From the NCBI GenBank assembly GCA_964497825.1, contig CAZCFA010000027.1, forward strand, positions 1-35,390: a stretch of 35,390 nt of DNA, in the 5' to 3' direction. This document shows positions 1-7,235 of this stretch, one piece after another; the stretch's first letter is position 1, and each line of letters begins with the position of its first letter. Below the pieces are notes generated by a model. It worked only from the letters and a program-made list of their open reading frames with translations. It was not told the origin of the DNA and did not search any database. Origin of the DNA: RHKX01 sp964497825. Lineage in GTDB: Bacteria; Actinomycetota; Thermoleophilia; Solirubrobacterales; 70-9. Position numbers and translations under genes: made by a program.

Positions 1-2
1 CG

Positions 3-314
3 CTGACCCGACCGGCCCTGACCGCGCTCGGCTTCGGCGATCCGGCCCCGGCCACGGTCGTGCTCGCGCGGATGGCGGGAGCGCGCGACCTCGCGCTCGG
101 CCTGCAGGCGCTCGCCGTCCGCGACGACGCCGCGCGGCTGCGGCAGGCGTCGCTGCTCGCCGCGGCGGTCGACGTCGGCGACAGCTTCGCTTTCGGGGCG
201 GCGCTGAGCCGGCGCGACGGCATCGACGCGGCGGCGCTGAAGGGCCTGCCGATCGCGGCCGCCGCGGTCGTGGCAGGCGCGTGGGTGTCGGTGCGCCTCG
301 GTCGTCGCGGCTGA
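3..314 (+). CDS. Hypothetical small membrane protein, 5'-truncated by window edge
   Basis: The frame is open from the left edge to a TGA at 312-314, so only the C-terminal part (about 103 residues) is visible. A GTG at 60 exists, but the same frame continues upstream with sensible residues (LTRPALTALGFGDPAP), so the true start is probably outside the window. The visible part has an ARMAGARDLALGLQAL segment, a central AAAVDVGDSFAFGA segment and a C-terminal hydrophobic stretch (GLPIAAAAVVAGAWVSV). This pattern resembles the small DUF4267-like integral membrane proteins common in actinobacteria. No catalytic motif is seen. It converges on the mechanosensitive channel gene. The family call is from memory of the pattern and is uncertain. 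Confidence 0.55.
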   Translation: MTRPALTALGFGDPAPATVVLARMAGARDLALGLQALAVRDDAARLRQASLLAAAVDVGDSFAFGAALSRRDGIDAAALKGLPIAAAAVVAGAWVSVRLGRRG

Positions 315-340
315 ACGAGCCGAGCGGCTCAGCGCCGATG

Positions 341-445
341 GTCGCCAGGACCGTCGCACCCCGAACCGCGACAGCGGCCGGCGGGTTCCGGCGTCGCGGG
401 TCGCCGGGACCGCCGCCGGACCGAACCGCGACCGGCAGCCGGCGG
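341..445. repeat. Imperfect direct repeat, about 60-bp period, two copies
   Basis: Copy 1 (341-385) and copy 2 (400-445) share GTCGCC.GGACCG, then CCGAACCGCGAC, then GCCGGCGGG, in the same order. They differ by a few substitutions and a one-base insertion. It lies in a gap between convergent genes. Its function is unknown; it may simply be a degenerate duplication. Confidence 0.55.
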
Positions 446-580
446 GACCGCGAGGGGCGGTCGCCGGAGGAGCGGGGCCGCGCTCACCAGCCGAGAGCGC
501 CTCAAGCGGTTGCATCCCGCGTCGTTCTGGTGCGTTCGCCAGGCCGCGGCCGGGTGTCCAGCCGGCCGGGCCGGCGCCGG

Positions 581-597
581 GGATCAGGCGCTGATCC
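581..597. terminator. Candidate hairpin terminator before mscS 3' end
   Basis: GGATCAG (581-587), loop GCG, CTGATCC (591-597): a perfect 7-bp stem with a 3-nt loop, 19 bases past the stop codon of the minus-strand channel gene. There is no T-tract, which is usual in high-GC actinobacteria. It could serve either convergent gene. Confidence 0.45.
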
Positions 598-616
598 GTC
601 GCAGGACGGGCCGGCG

Positions 617-1675
617 TTAGCGCTCGCCGGAGCCGTCGCCGCCGGGGCGGGCGGCGCCGGACCGCGCCTCGGCCTCCGCGCCCGCGCCCTCAGGGCCGGG
701 GTCGCCGTCGGCCTCGGCCGGGGTCGGCAGGTCGTAGGCGTCGGGCTTGCCGTCGAGGTCGGAGTCGCGCACCGCCCCGAGAACGTCGTTGGCGAGCTTG
801 CCGCCGTCGGCGGGGTTGAGCGGCGCGGCGGTGATGTAGACCGTCACCTCGTCGCCCTCGAGCTCCTCGAGCGCGACGCTCGGCCGGTTACGCAGCGGCA
901 CCGTCACCGCTTTTTCGATCATCCGCTGCAGGCGCTGCGGGGTGACGTCGGCGTTGAACTTGGCCCGCAGCTCGACCCGCTCCGGCTCGGAGATCGGGAT
1001 CACGGCGAGCATCATGATCACGTTGTTGGGGATCAGCGTCCGGTCGCCGCCGTTGACCAGCGTCGTGTAGAAGAGCCCGAGCGAGCTGACGATGCCCTCG
1101 ACCTCGCCGGCCGTCGATCCTCCCCTCAACTTGACCCGGTCGCCGACCGTGAACGGTCGCGTCGTCAGCAGCACCAACCCGGCGAAGACGTGGGCGAGCG
1201 TCTGCTGGGCGGCGAGGCCGAGAACGACCGCGGTGAAGGCGCCGCCGACCGCGAGCGTCTTCGGGTTGACGCCGGCGATCCGCAGCGCCGCGATGACCAC
1301 GATCACGATCGTGCCGAGCCGGATCAGGAACCCGGCGGTGCCGGCGGTGCCGGGCTCCATCCGCCGGAACAGCGCCGGCGCGAGCCCGCTGGCGATCGTC
1401 CGTGCCAGCAGCCAGCCGAGCAGCGCCAGCAGGACCGCGGTCGCGTAGCGGATCGGCTTCCCGGCGCCGTCGGGGAACAGGTCCCGGCGCAGCGCGAAGA
1501 CGACGAGGACGGCGGCGATCAGCAGCAGGTACAGGAGCGCCTCGCGTCGCGCCCGTCGCGCGTCGCCGCGATCGATCTCGGCCTCGAGGCCGGCTTCGCG
1601 CCAGACCGCGGTCCGCGATTCGAACGCGCGGACGGCGCCGGCGCGGTCCCGCGCTCTTCCGTAGATCCGCTTCAT
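617..1675 (-). CDS. MscS-family mechanosensitive ion channel
   Basis: 352 residues. Expected role: inner-membrane channel that opens under tension and releases solutes during hypo-osmotic shock. About four hydrophobic helices are visible (roughly residues 46-62, 75-98, 113-133, 141-170). The last has the glycine/alanine-rich MscS pore-helix pattern (VGGAFTAVVLGLAAQQTLAHV) followed by FAGLVLLTTRPFTVGDRVKL, the family hallmark entering the beta domain. A cytoplasmic MscS domain follows (EGIVSSLGLFYTTLVNGGDRTLIPNN). Unusually, the C-terminus carries an acidic tail with DSDLDGKPDAYD (about 304-315), which looks like a type-3 (thrombospondin-like) calcium-binding repeat, then a low-complexity Gly/Ala/Glu tail. 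The ATG at 1675 has no SD; a TAATAAT box ends 7 bases upstream. Confidence 0.9.
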   Translation of the reverse strand: MKRIYGRARDRAGAVRAFESRTAVWREAGLEAEIDRGDARRARREALLYLLLIAAVLVVFALRRDLFPDGAGKPIRYATAVLLALLGWLLARTIASGLAPALFRRMEPGTAGTAGFLIRLGTIVIVVIAALRIAGVNPKTLAVGGAFTAVVLGLAAQQTLAHVFAGLVLLTTRPFTVGDRVKLRGGSTAGEVEGIVSSLGLFYTTLVNGGDRTLIPNNVIMMLAVIPISEPERVELRAKFNADVTPQRLQRMIEKAVTVPLRNRPSVALEELEGDEVTVYITAAPLNPADGGKLANDVLGAVRDSDLDGKPDAYDLPTPAEADGDPGPEGAGAEAEARSGAARPGGDGSGER

Positions 1676-1682
1676 GGGGCTG

Positions 1683-1689
1683 ATTATTA
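1683..1689 (-). promoter_or_regulatory. -10 box of mscS (TAATAAT), probably leaderless
   Basis: On the minus strand TAATAAT is followed by 7 bases and the ATG. Such AT-rich hexamers are rare in this DNA. The spacing places transcription start at or next to the start codon. Confidence 0.6.
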
Positions 1690-1732
1690 GCGCGCCCTCA
1701 CGAGGACGCCGGCGCCGGTCCGCCCGGCCGGC

Positions 1733-3445
1733 TCAGCGAGGCGCCGGCAGGCCGCCCGCCGGGCGGGTGCGAGCGCGGTCCATCGCGACGTCGAGGCGCT
1801 CGGCGAGCTCGTCGCGGAGGCGGGCGCCGGCGCCGTCGCGGGCGCGGCCGTCGCGGACGTCGAGCAGGTTCTCGACCTCGTCGGGATCGCGGTCGAGGTC
1901 GTACATCTCGTACTCGCTAGCGGCGGCGCCGGCCGGGTCGAAGTAGGTCGCGTACTTCGCCCGGGCGGTGCGGATCGCCCGAACCCGGTTCGGCTGCCCG
2001 GGCGCCTCGGTCAGCGCCGTCCCCGCCTGGTGGTCGTCGTAGGTGAAGTGGATCGCGTCCTGCACGGTCGGCGCCGGCGCCGGATGGTCGAGCACCGGTC
2101 CGAGGTCGACCGGGCTCAGCCCGACGCGCTCGCGCTCGGGCGCCGCCGCCGCGGCGATGATCGGCGACAGGTCGACGCCGCGGAGCCCGTCCCCGGCCGC
2201 CGCCCCGCCGAGGCCGAGGATCGTCGGCAGGACGTCGACGAGCGAGACCAGGGCGTCGCTGCTCGCCGCGCGCGGGAACAGAACCGGGTTGGAGACGACG
2301 ATCGGGACGCTGATCGTCTCCTCGTAGGCGTTGAACGCCTTCTGCCGCAGGCCGCCGTGGGCGAGGCCCATCTCGCCGTGGTCGGAGCAGCGGACGACGA
2401 CCGTTCGCGAACGCAGCGACCCCGGGTCCTCGGGATCGCCGAGCGCGGCGACGATCCGGCCGATCTTCTCGTCGACCACCCGGTGCAGGTGGGCGTAGAA
2501 GTTGACGTAGTCGAGCCGGGCGCCGACGTCGCGCAGCGGTCCCAGGTAGGCGTTCATCCCCATCCGCATCAGCGCGTGGACCGCGGGCTTTCCGGCCAGG
2601 CTCTCATCGACGCTCGGCGGCAGCCCGACGCCGAGCTCGCGGAAGTCGATGTCGCCGTAGCCGCCCTGCAGGTAGGAGGCCGGGTAGCCGAGCACGTCGT
2701 GGGGGTTGACGAGCGAGACGACGAGGCAGAACGGGCGCTCGCGATCGGCCGCGGCCAGCCAGCGCTCGGCCTGCTGCGTGTAGACCTCGTCCCAGCCGTC
2801 GCCGTCGGCGGCGTTGCCGCCGCCGAAGTGATCGGCCTGGGCGTTCTCGCCGGCGTCGGGCGCCTCCCAGTCGGCGAACCCGTAATCGCGCTCGATCCGC
2901 TCCGCGTCGGCGGCGCTCCAGCCGCCGAGCAGCGCCCCGGGCCCGCCGGCGGGATGGGTCAGGTGCCACTTGCCCTTGTAGGCGACGCGGTAGCCGGCGC
3001 CGGCGAGCAGCGTCGCCAGGTTCGGCAGCGAAGCCGGCAGCTCGGTCTCACCGCCGCGCGACTCGCCGATCCCGAGCGCGCCGCGGGCGAACGCCCCCAG
3101 GGTCCGCCGGACCGGCGCCTCGCGACGACTCAGCACCCGCCCCATCGTCGCCGTCACCGCCGGCGTGTTGCGAAGGTCGGGCCGCAGGTCGGCGGCGGTC
3201 AGGGTCAGCTCGACGCCGTGCTCGGCGGGCCAGCGGCCGGTGAGCAGCGTCGTCCGGCTCGGCGAGCACATCGCCGTGTTGCAGAACCCCCGCTTGAAGC
3301 TGAGCCCGGTGCGGGCGAGCTCGGCCTCGTTCGGCATCAGCGACCGCAGCCAGCCCGGCTCGGTCGGCCAGTGCCGCGGGCGCCGCTGCTGGTCGGTGAT
3401 CAGCAGCAGGAAGTTGGGCGGCGGCGGGCTCACGCCGGCGAGCAC
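1733..3445 (-). CDS. Sulfatase family protein, no signal peptide
   Basis: 570 residues from GTG 3445; a second GTG at 3433 would give MSPPPPNFLLLITDQQ and is an alternative. Type I sulfatases hydrolyse sulfate esters with a formylglycine made from Cys or Ser in C/S-x-P-x-R. Here the motif is CSPSR (Cys60 from GTG 3445), followed by TTLLTGRWPAEHGV. The N-terminal metal ligand is the Asp of ITDQQ, and a second metal-site segment RCSDHGEMGLAHGG lies in the C-terminal half. The end DLDRDPDEVENLLD is typical of the sulfatase C-terminus. No signal sequence is visible, so the enzyme looks cytoplasmic, unlike its upstream paralogue. One base separates the upstream stop codon from GTG 3445, indicating translational coupling. 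Substrate unknown. No formylglycine-generating enzyme gene is in the window. Confidence 0.88.
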   Translation of the reverse strand: MLAGVSPPPPNFLLLITDQQRRPRHWPTEPGWLRSLMPNEAELARTGLSFKRGFCNTAMCSPSRTTLLTGRWPAEHGVELTLTAADLRPDLRNTPAVTATMGRVLSRREAPVRRTLGAFARGALGIGESRGGETELPASLPNLATLLAGAGYRVAYKGKWHLTHPAGGPGALLGGWSAADAERIERDYGFADWEAPDAGENAQADHFGGGNAADGDGWDEVYTQQAERWLAAADRERPFCLVVSLVNPHDVLGYPASYLQGGYGDIDFRELGVGLPPSVDESLAGKPAVHALMRMGMNAYLGPLRDVGARLDYVNFYAHLHRVVDEKIGRIVAALGDPEDPGSLRSRTVVVRCSDHGEMGLAHGGLRQKAFNAYEETISVPIVVSNPVLFPRAASSDALVSLVDVLPTILGLGGAAAGDGLRGVDLSPIIAAAAAPERERVGLSPVDLGPVLDHPAPAPTVQDAIHFTYDDHQAGTALTEAPGQPNRVRAIRTARAKYATYFDPAGAAASEYEMYDLDRDPDEVENLLDVRDGRARDGAGARLRDELAERLDVAMDRARTRPAGGLPAPR

Positions 3446-3446
3446 A

Positions 3447-4523
3447 TCAGAAGCGGACCTTCCCGGTCAAGGTCAGCGTCCCGTTCTGGCCGTCAAGCGT
3501 GTTGTGGTCGTAGACCCTCAGGTTCCTGCCGCTGATGCCGCGGTAGCGGCCGGTGCCGCCGTCGAGGGTGGCGCTGCCGGTGAAGGTGATCTCCGAGCCG
3601 CTGATCGCGTAGGTCGTCGTCGCCGTACCGAAGGCGCTGCCGCGACCGTTGGCGATCGTGAAGTCGGCGCTCATCGTCGCGCCCGGGCCGAGCGTTGCGA
3701 GCAGGTCGACGGTCCCCGAGCCGAACGGCCTGCCGGTGATCGTGCCGCGGTCGTGGATCTGATCCGGCGCCGGGAAGCCGACCGCCTTCGTCGTCCCCTC
3801 GACCGCGATCCTGCGGGTCTTGCGCCGCTTCGTCGCCGGCAGCCGCTGGTAGGTGTTCTTGAGCTCGTCCTGGAGGATCGTCGCGCTGCCGCGGGCGCGC
3901 AGCGTCAGCGGCTTGCGCAGCCTGCGGACCCGGTAGCGCCAGCCCGGCGGCAGCGCCAGCCGCTTGCCGAGCCTGCCGAGATCGGTTATGTCGAGGCTCG
4001 GATCGACGATCTGCGAGTAGCTCTGCATCGCGTAGGTGGCGCCGTCGGGCGCGAGCAGCTCATAGAGCTTGCGGCCGGCGCGCCAGTGCCAGGTGTTGAG
4101 CCGCGAGACCCGGCGCTCCGTGTAGGGGACCTGCGCGAGGTCGGCGAAGGTAGCGATCGGCAGCGTCGCGACCTTGCGCAGCCGCCGGCCGTGGAAGCGC
4201 CGCAGCTGCCCGGTGCGGGCCTTGGCCGAGTCCATCAGGAAGTGCCGCGGGCCGTTGAGGACGACGTACGGGTCGCCGAGCTCGGCGGCGAGCGATTCCG
4301 CGTCGAAGCCGTCCCACCAGGCCTGCGGGCAGTCGTTGAGGCCGATCGTGTTCCAGACCACCACCCTGGCGTCGGGCGGCATGCTCTTGAGCTCGAGAAC
4401 CTCGCAGTAGCGGGCGTCGTGCATGTCGGTCCCGTTGCTGCGCGCCGCGCCGCCGGGCGCCGCGAGCAGCAACGGCAGCGCCGCCGCCAGCAGCGCCGCC
4501 GCCGCTACTGCCCGACGTCGCAT
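3447..4523 (-). CDS. Secreted two-domain protein: uncharacterised N-domain plus allene-oxide-cyclase-like barrel
   Basis: 358 residues from ATG 4523, overlapping the end of the upstream sulfatase gene by 19 bases. A longer frame runs further upstream but is antisense-style filler opposite real coding sequence. Residues 1-29 form a signal peptide (RRR, Ala/Leu core, APGGAARS). Residues about 38-227 contain YCEVLELK, VVVWNTIGLNDCPQAWWD, YVVLNGPRHFLMD, YAMQSYSQIVDP and a closing LQDELKNTYQ. I recall this as a conserved secreted family of unknown function. Residues about 255-358 (RGTITG.PFGSGTVDL, FTGSATLDGGTGRYRGISG) look like an allene oxide cyclase/dirigent-type beta barrel. Its place between two sulfatases suggests handling of the same substrate or its transport. 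No catalytic residue can be assigned. Confidence 0.75.
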   Translation of the reverse strand: MRRRAVAAAALLAAALPLLLAAPGGAARSNGTDMHDARYCEVLELKSMPPDARVVVWNTIGLNDCPQAWWDGFDAESLAAELGDPYVVLNGPRHFLMDSAKARTGQLRRFHGRRLRKVATLPIATFADLAQVPYTERRVSRLNTWHWRAGRKLYELLAPDGATYAMQSYSQIVDPSLDITDLGRLGKRLALPPGWRYRVRRLRKPLTLRARGSATILQDELKNTYQRLPATKRRKTRRIAVEGTTKAVGFPAPDQIHDRGTITGRPFGSGTVDLLATLGPGATMSADFTIANGRGSAFGTATTTYAISGSEITFTGSATLDGGTGRYRGISGRNLRVYDHNTLDGQNGTLTLTGKVRF

Positions 4524-6145
4524 CCCTTGCCCTTGCAGTGCTCGAGCCGGCGGAGCTTGGCGGCGAGCTCGTCGCGGACCGTCGCGTAGCCGGGGTCGTC
4601 GATCACGTTGTCGAGCTCGAACGGGTCGCGCCTGAGGTCGTAGAGCTCGCGCTCGCCGGTCTGCGACCAGACGATGTAGGCGTACCGATCGGTGCGGACC
4701 CCGGTGTAGGGCTTGTCCCAGCGGTTGGCGGGGACGCTCGGGTCCTCGAACAGCGGCGCGAGCGCCTCGATCGCGATCGCGCGGTCGGGCATCCGCTTGC
4801 GGTTGTGGATCGCGGGCAGCAGCGAGACGCCGTCCATCGTCCGGCCCGGCTTCGCGTTGGCGATATCGAGCAGGGTCGGGGCGAAGTCGACGTTCGAGAC
4901 CTGGCCGTTGATCTTCTTGCCGGCCGGGATTCCGGGGCCGCGGATGATCAGCGGCACCCGCAGCGACTCCTCGTAGGGCAGGAACTTGTCGCCGGGGATC
5001 CGGTGCTCGCCCTGCAGCCAGCCGTTGTCGGAGAGGAACACGATCATCGTGTCCTTCAGCTGATGGGTCCGGCGCAGCGTCCTGACGAGGTCGCCGACGC
5101 CGTCGTCGACCGCCATCAGCGAGCCGGCGCGACCCTGGTAGTCGAGCTCGAGCTGGGCGACGTCGTCGGCGTCCAGCGGCGGCGCGTAGGTCTGCAGGTT
5201 CGACGACTTGTCGGAGATGTCGGCCTCGTTGAAGCTCGGCGGCTCCGGCAGCACGAGCTGGTTGACGGCGGGCTCGAAGCGCGGCGCCGGGCGCGGATCG
5301 GCGCCGGGCCTGCCCATCAGCGTCGTCGAGACGTCCTCGCGGTGCGGCGCCGCCGGCGACCACCAGACGAAGAACGGGTCCTTGCTCTTGCGCTCGCGGC
5401 GGACGATGTTCTCGGTCACCTGGCCGGTCACGTCGGGCGAGTAGTCGCGCTCCTCCTCCGACCCCCAGTAGGTGTAGGGCGGCTGGCCGAACAGCTTCCG
5501 CAGCTGGCCGATGATGCCGGCGAACCCGGCCCCGTTCGGCCGCACCTCGATCCCCGCGAACTCGACCAGCTTGCGGGCGAAGTCCTTGTCGCCCCAGTAC
5601 TTGAGCTTGCCGTTGCGGTTCATCACGAAGTTGTAGTAGTCGTAGGCGGAGACATCGAGCAGCCCGCGCCAGATGTCGAACCCGTTCGGGATCTCGCCGC
5701 GGCCGTCGCGGGCGCCGTAGCCGTTCAGCCACTTGCCGATCGCCGCGGTCCGGTAGCCGCTCTTCTGCAGCCAGCGGGGAAGGATGTTCCTGCGGTGCTT
5801 GAGCCCGTACCAGCCGTAGGGATAGAAGTTGCCCTTGACGCCGTGGTTGTGCGCGTACTGGCCGGTGATGAACGTCGCCCGCGCCGGGCAGCAGAGCGGG
5901 AACGAGTCGACGGCGTCGTTGAACGTCGTGCCCCGCCGGGCGATCAGCTTGCGGACGTTGGGCATGAAGCGGACGTCGCTGGCGGCCATGTCGTCGGTCA
6001 TCACGACGAGGATGTTGGGACGACCGTCGTCGTCGGCCTTGACCGGACGGGCGTCGGCGCTGCGGGCGAGGCCGAGCACGGCGACGACGGCGAGCAGCGC
6101 CGTGGCGGCCCCGATCAGCGACGGGTTGTGGCTGCTCCTCGGCAT
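4505..6145 (-). CDS. Secreted sulfatase, arylsulfatase / GlcNAc-6-sulfatase type
   Basis: 546 residues from ATG 6145, chosen because GAGGAG lies just upstream and a signal peptide follows directly (PRSSHNPSLIGAATALLAVVAVLGLARSADA). The frame stays open to 6226, but that start would bury the signal peptide. Metal ligands are in NILVVMTDDMA (Asp51, Asp52). The formylglycine motif is CCPAR (Cys85-Arg89), followed by ATFITGQYAHNHGV. The distal metal-binding segment is VFLSDNGWLQGEHRIPGDK. ELYDLRRDPFELDNV near the C-terminus is a family hallmark. The overall pattern fits sulfatases acting on sugar or aryl sulfates, exported from the cell. It heads a three-gene minus-strand operon divergent from a TetR gene, with a palindrome between them. 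Confidence 0.9.
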   Translation of the reverse strand: MPRSSHNPSLIGAATALLAVVAVLGLARSADARPVKADDDGRPNILVVMTDDMAASDVRFMPNVRKLIARRGTTFNDAVDSFPLCCPARATFITGQYAHNHGVKGNFYPYGWYGLKHRRNILPRWLQKSGYRTAAIGKWLNGYGARDGRGEIPNGFDIWRGLLDVSAYDYYNFVMNRNGKLKYWGDKDFARKLVEFAGIEVRPNGAGFAGIIGQLRKLFGQPPYTYWGSEEERDYSPDVTGQVTENIVRRERKSKDPFFVWWSPAAPHREDVSTTLMGRPGADPRPAPRFEPAVNQLVLPEPPSFNEADISDKSSNLQTYAPPLDADDVAQLELDYQGRAGSLMAVDDGVGDLVRTLRRTHQLKDTMIVFLSDNGWLQGEHRIPGDKFLPYEESLRVPLIIRGPGIPAGKKINGQVSNVDFAPTLLDIANAKPGRTMDGVSLLPAIHNRKRMPDRAIAIEALAPLFEDPSVPANRWDKPYTGVRTDRYAYIVWSQTGERELYDLRRDPFELDNVIDDPGYATVRDELAAKLRRLEHCKGKGCDVGQ

Positions 6146-6205
6146 CGATGCTCTCCTCGGTTCCCGAACACCGCCGCGGTCCCGGCGATGCGCTCTTGCG
6201 GCTGC

Positions 6206-6211
6206 TAATGT
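6206..6211 (+). promoter_or_regulatory. -10 box of the TetR gene (TAATGT)
   Basis: TAATGT followed by 8 bases and GTG 6220, with no SD. It overlaps the left arm of the palindrome, so a bound repressor would block it. Confidence 0.5.
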
Positions 6212-6237
6212 AACAGACTGTGCCACAGAGTGTCACA
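6209..6237. promoter_or_regulatory. 29-bp imperfect palindrome, probable TetR operator
   Basis: Left arm TGTAACAGACTGTG (6209-6222) and right arm CACAGAGTGTCACA (6224-6237) match as an inverted repeat at 11 of 14 positions around a single central base. It covers the GTG 6220 start of the TetR gene and lies 63 bases before the sulfatase start. A palindrome of this length between a TetR gene and a divergent operon is the usual form of a TetR operator. Binding is inferred. Confidence 0.7.
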
Positions 6238-6822
6238 ACACGGCCGCGAGTGCGCCGCGAGCAGGCCCGGGAGCGGATCCTCGAGGCGACCGTCGAGCTC
6301 GTCCGCGAGCGCACCTTCGCCGAGCTGACGGTGGCCGAGATCATGGATCGGGCCGACCTCGAGCGGACCGTCTTCTACCGCCACTTCGAGAACGTCGGCG
6401 CGCTCGTCGTCGCCGCCGGCCGCGAGGCGATCGTCGACATGTACGAGGCGCAGGCGGCGATCGCGGCCGCGCACGGGGGCTTCGACCCGGAGGCGGTCCG
6501 CGAGGGGCTGACGCTCGCCGCCGAGGTCTTCCAGCGTCACGGGCCGCTGCTGCGCGCCGTCTTCGAGGCCGCCGCCGCCAACCGGCTGCTCGCGGTCGGC
6601 GACGAGCAGATCCGCAGCCGCTTCGACGGCCTCGTCGCCGCGGCGCTGCGCGACCTCGAGCGGCGCCGCGGCAGGCGCTTCGCCAACGTCGAGGAGACCG
6701 CGCGGGCGCTCAACCGGCTCAACGAGAACTACCTGCTCGACGCCTACGGCCGCGAGCCGCGGGTCCCGGTCGCGACCGCGGCCGAGACCCTGAGCCAGAT
6801 CTGGATCGCGACCACGGCCTGA
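6220..6822 (+). CDS. TetR/AcrR-family transcriptional regulator
   Basis: 200 residues from GTG 6220; GTG 6250 (RREQARERILEATVELV) is an alternative start. The N-terminal helix-turn-helix is clear: RERILEATVELVRERTFAELTVAEIMDRADLERTVFYRHFENVGALV. The classic 'YRHF' ends the recognition helix. The C-terminal ligand-binding domain is helical with no known signature, so the inducer cannot be predicted. Expected role: dimeric repressor released by a small ligand. It is divergent from the sulfatase operon and is probably first gene of an operon with the DUF1330-like and propeller-like genes. The palindrome over its start predicts autoregulation and control of the sulfatase genes. Confidence 0.92.
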   Translation: MPQSVTTRPRVRREQARERILEATVELVRERTFAELTVAEIMDRADLERTVFYRHFENVGALVVAAGREAIVDMYEAQAAIAAAHGGFDPEAVREGLTLAAEVFQRHGPLLRAVFEAAAANRLLAVGDEQIRSRFDGLVAAALRDLERRRGRRFANVEETARALNRLNENYLLDAYGREPRVPVATAAETLSQIWIATTA

Positions 6823-6844
6823 CCCCGACCCGAGGAGCCGCCGA

Positions 6845-7222
6845 ATGTCGATCGACCCCGACCCGCAGCAGCTCGCGGCGATCAGCGCCCGCGCCGCCGG
6901 CGACGACTCACCGGTCGTGATGCTCAACCTGAACCGCTACGCGGACCGCGAGCGCTATCTGCGCTACGGGGCCGTCGCCGCGCGCACGCTCGATCGGATC
7001 GGCGCCCGGATCCTCTGGCATGCGAGCGCGGCCGAGACGTTCATCGGCGACGAGGTCTACGACGAGGTGATCGCGGTCTGGTACCCGAGCCGCTCGGCGT
7101 TCCTTGAGCTGGTCGGCGACCGCGAGGTGGTCGCCGCGCTCGAGCATCGCCGCGCCGGGCTCGAGCGCGCGGCGATCATCTGCTGCGAGCCCGGTCCCGA
7201 GCCGCGGCTCGCGAGCGCGTAG
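6845..7222 (+). CDS. DUF1330-like dimeric alpha/beta-barrel protein
   Basis: 125 residues, ATG 6845, preceded by GAGGAG with 7-base spacing. The pattern VVMLNLNRYADRERYLRYG, a central ILWHASAAETFIGDEVYDEVIAVWYPSRSAFLELVGD, and a closing HRRAGLERAAIICCEP match the DUF1330/ferredoxin-like dimeric barrel family. Those are small cytoplasmic proteins of mostly unknown function, some suspected to bind or oxidise small aromatic compounds. It starts 22 bases after the TetR gene and 13 bases before the next gene, so it is probably co-transcribed with both. If so, it is a plausible ligand-related target of the regulator. Confidence 0.75.
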   Translation: MSIDPDPQQLAAISARAAGDDSPVVMLNLNRYADRERYLRYGAVAARTLDRIGARILWHASAAETFIGDEVYDEVIAVWYPSRSAFLELVGDREVVAALEHRRAGLERAAIICCEPGPEPRLASA

Positions 7223-7235
7223 TAGGCCGGCGGTC

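Larger units (their letters stand above)
315..616. other. Non-coding gap between convergent genes
   Basis: These 302 bases separate the convergent ends of the left-edge gene and the channel gene. ORFs crossing it are GC-driven frames with no recognisable protein. It holds an imperfect 60-bp-spaced direct repeat (341-385 and 400-445) and a small perfect hairpin (581-597). I see nothing else in it. Confidence 0.7.

Noticed and set aside
281..1690. 469-residue plus-strand frame opposite the MscS gene
   Set aside because: High GC leaves long antisense frames open. It is rich in Arg/Asp/Gly with no motif, while the minus strand has an unmistakable channel.
4524..6344. N-terminal half of a 965-residue minus-strand frame
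   Set aside because: Overlaps the secreted sulfatase in another frame and is Arg/Pro/Gln-rich filler. Only the part from ATG 4523 has a signal peptide and domains.
7104..7235. Upstream extension of the propeller-like gene
   Set aside because: It would overlap the DUF1330-like gene by more than 100 bases and adds only low-complexity Ser/Arg residues; GTG 7236 fits better.
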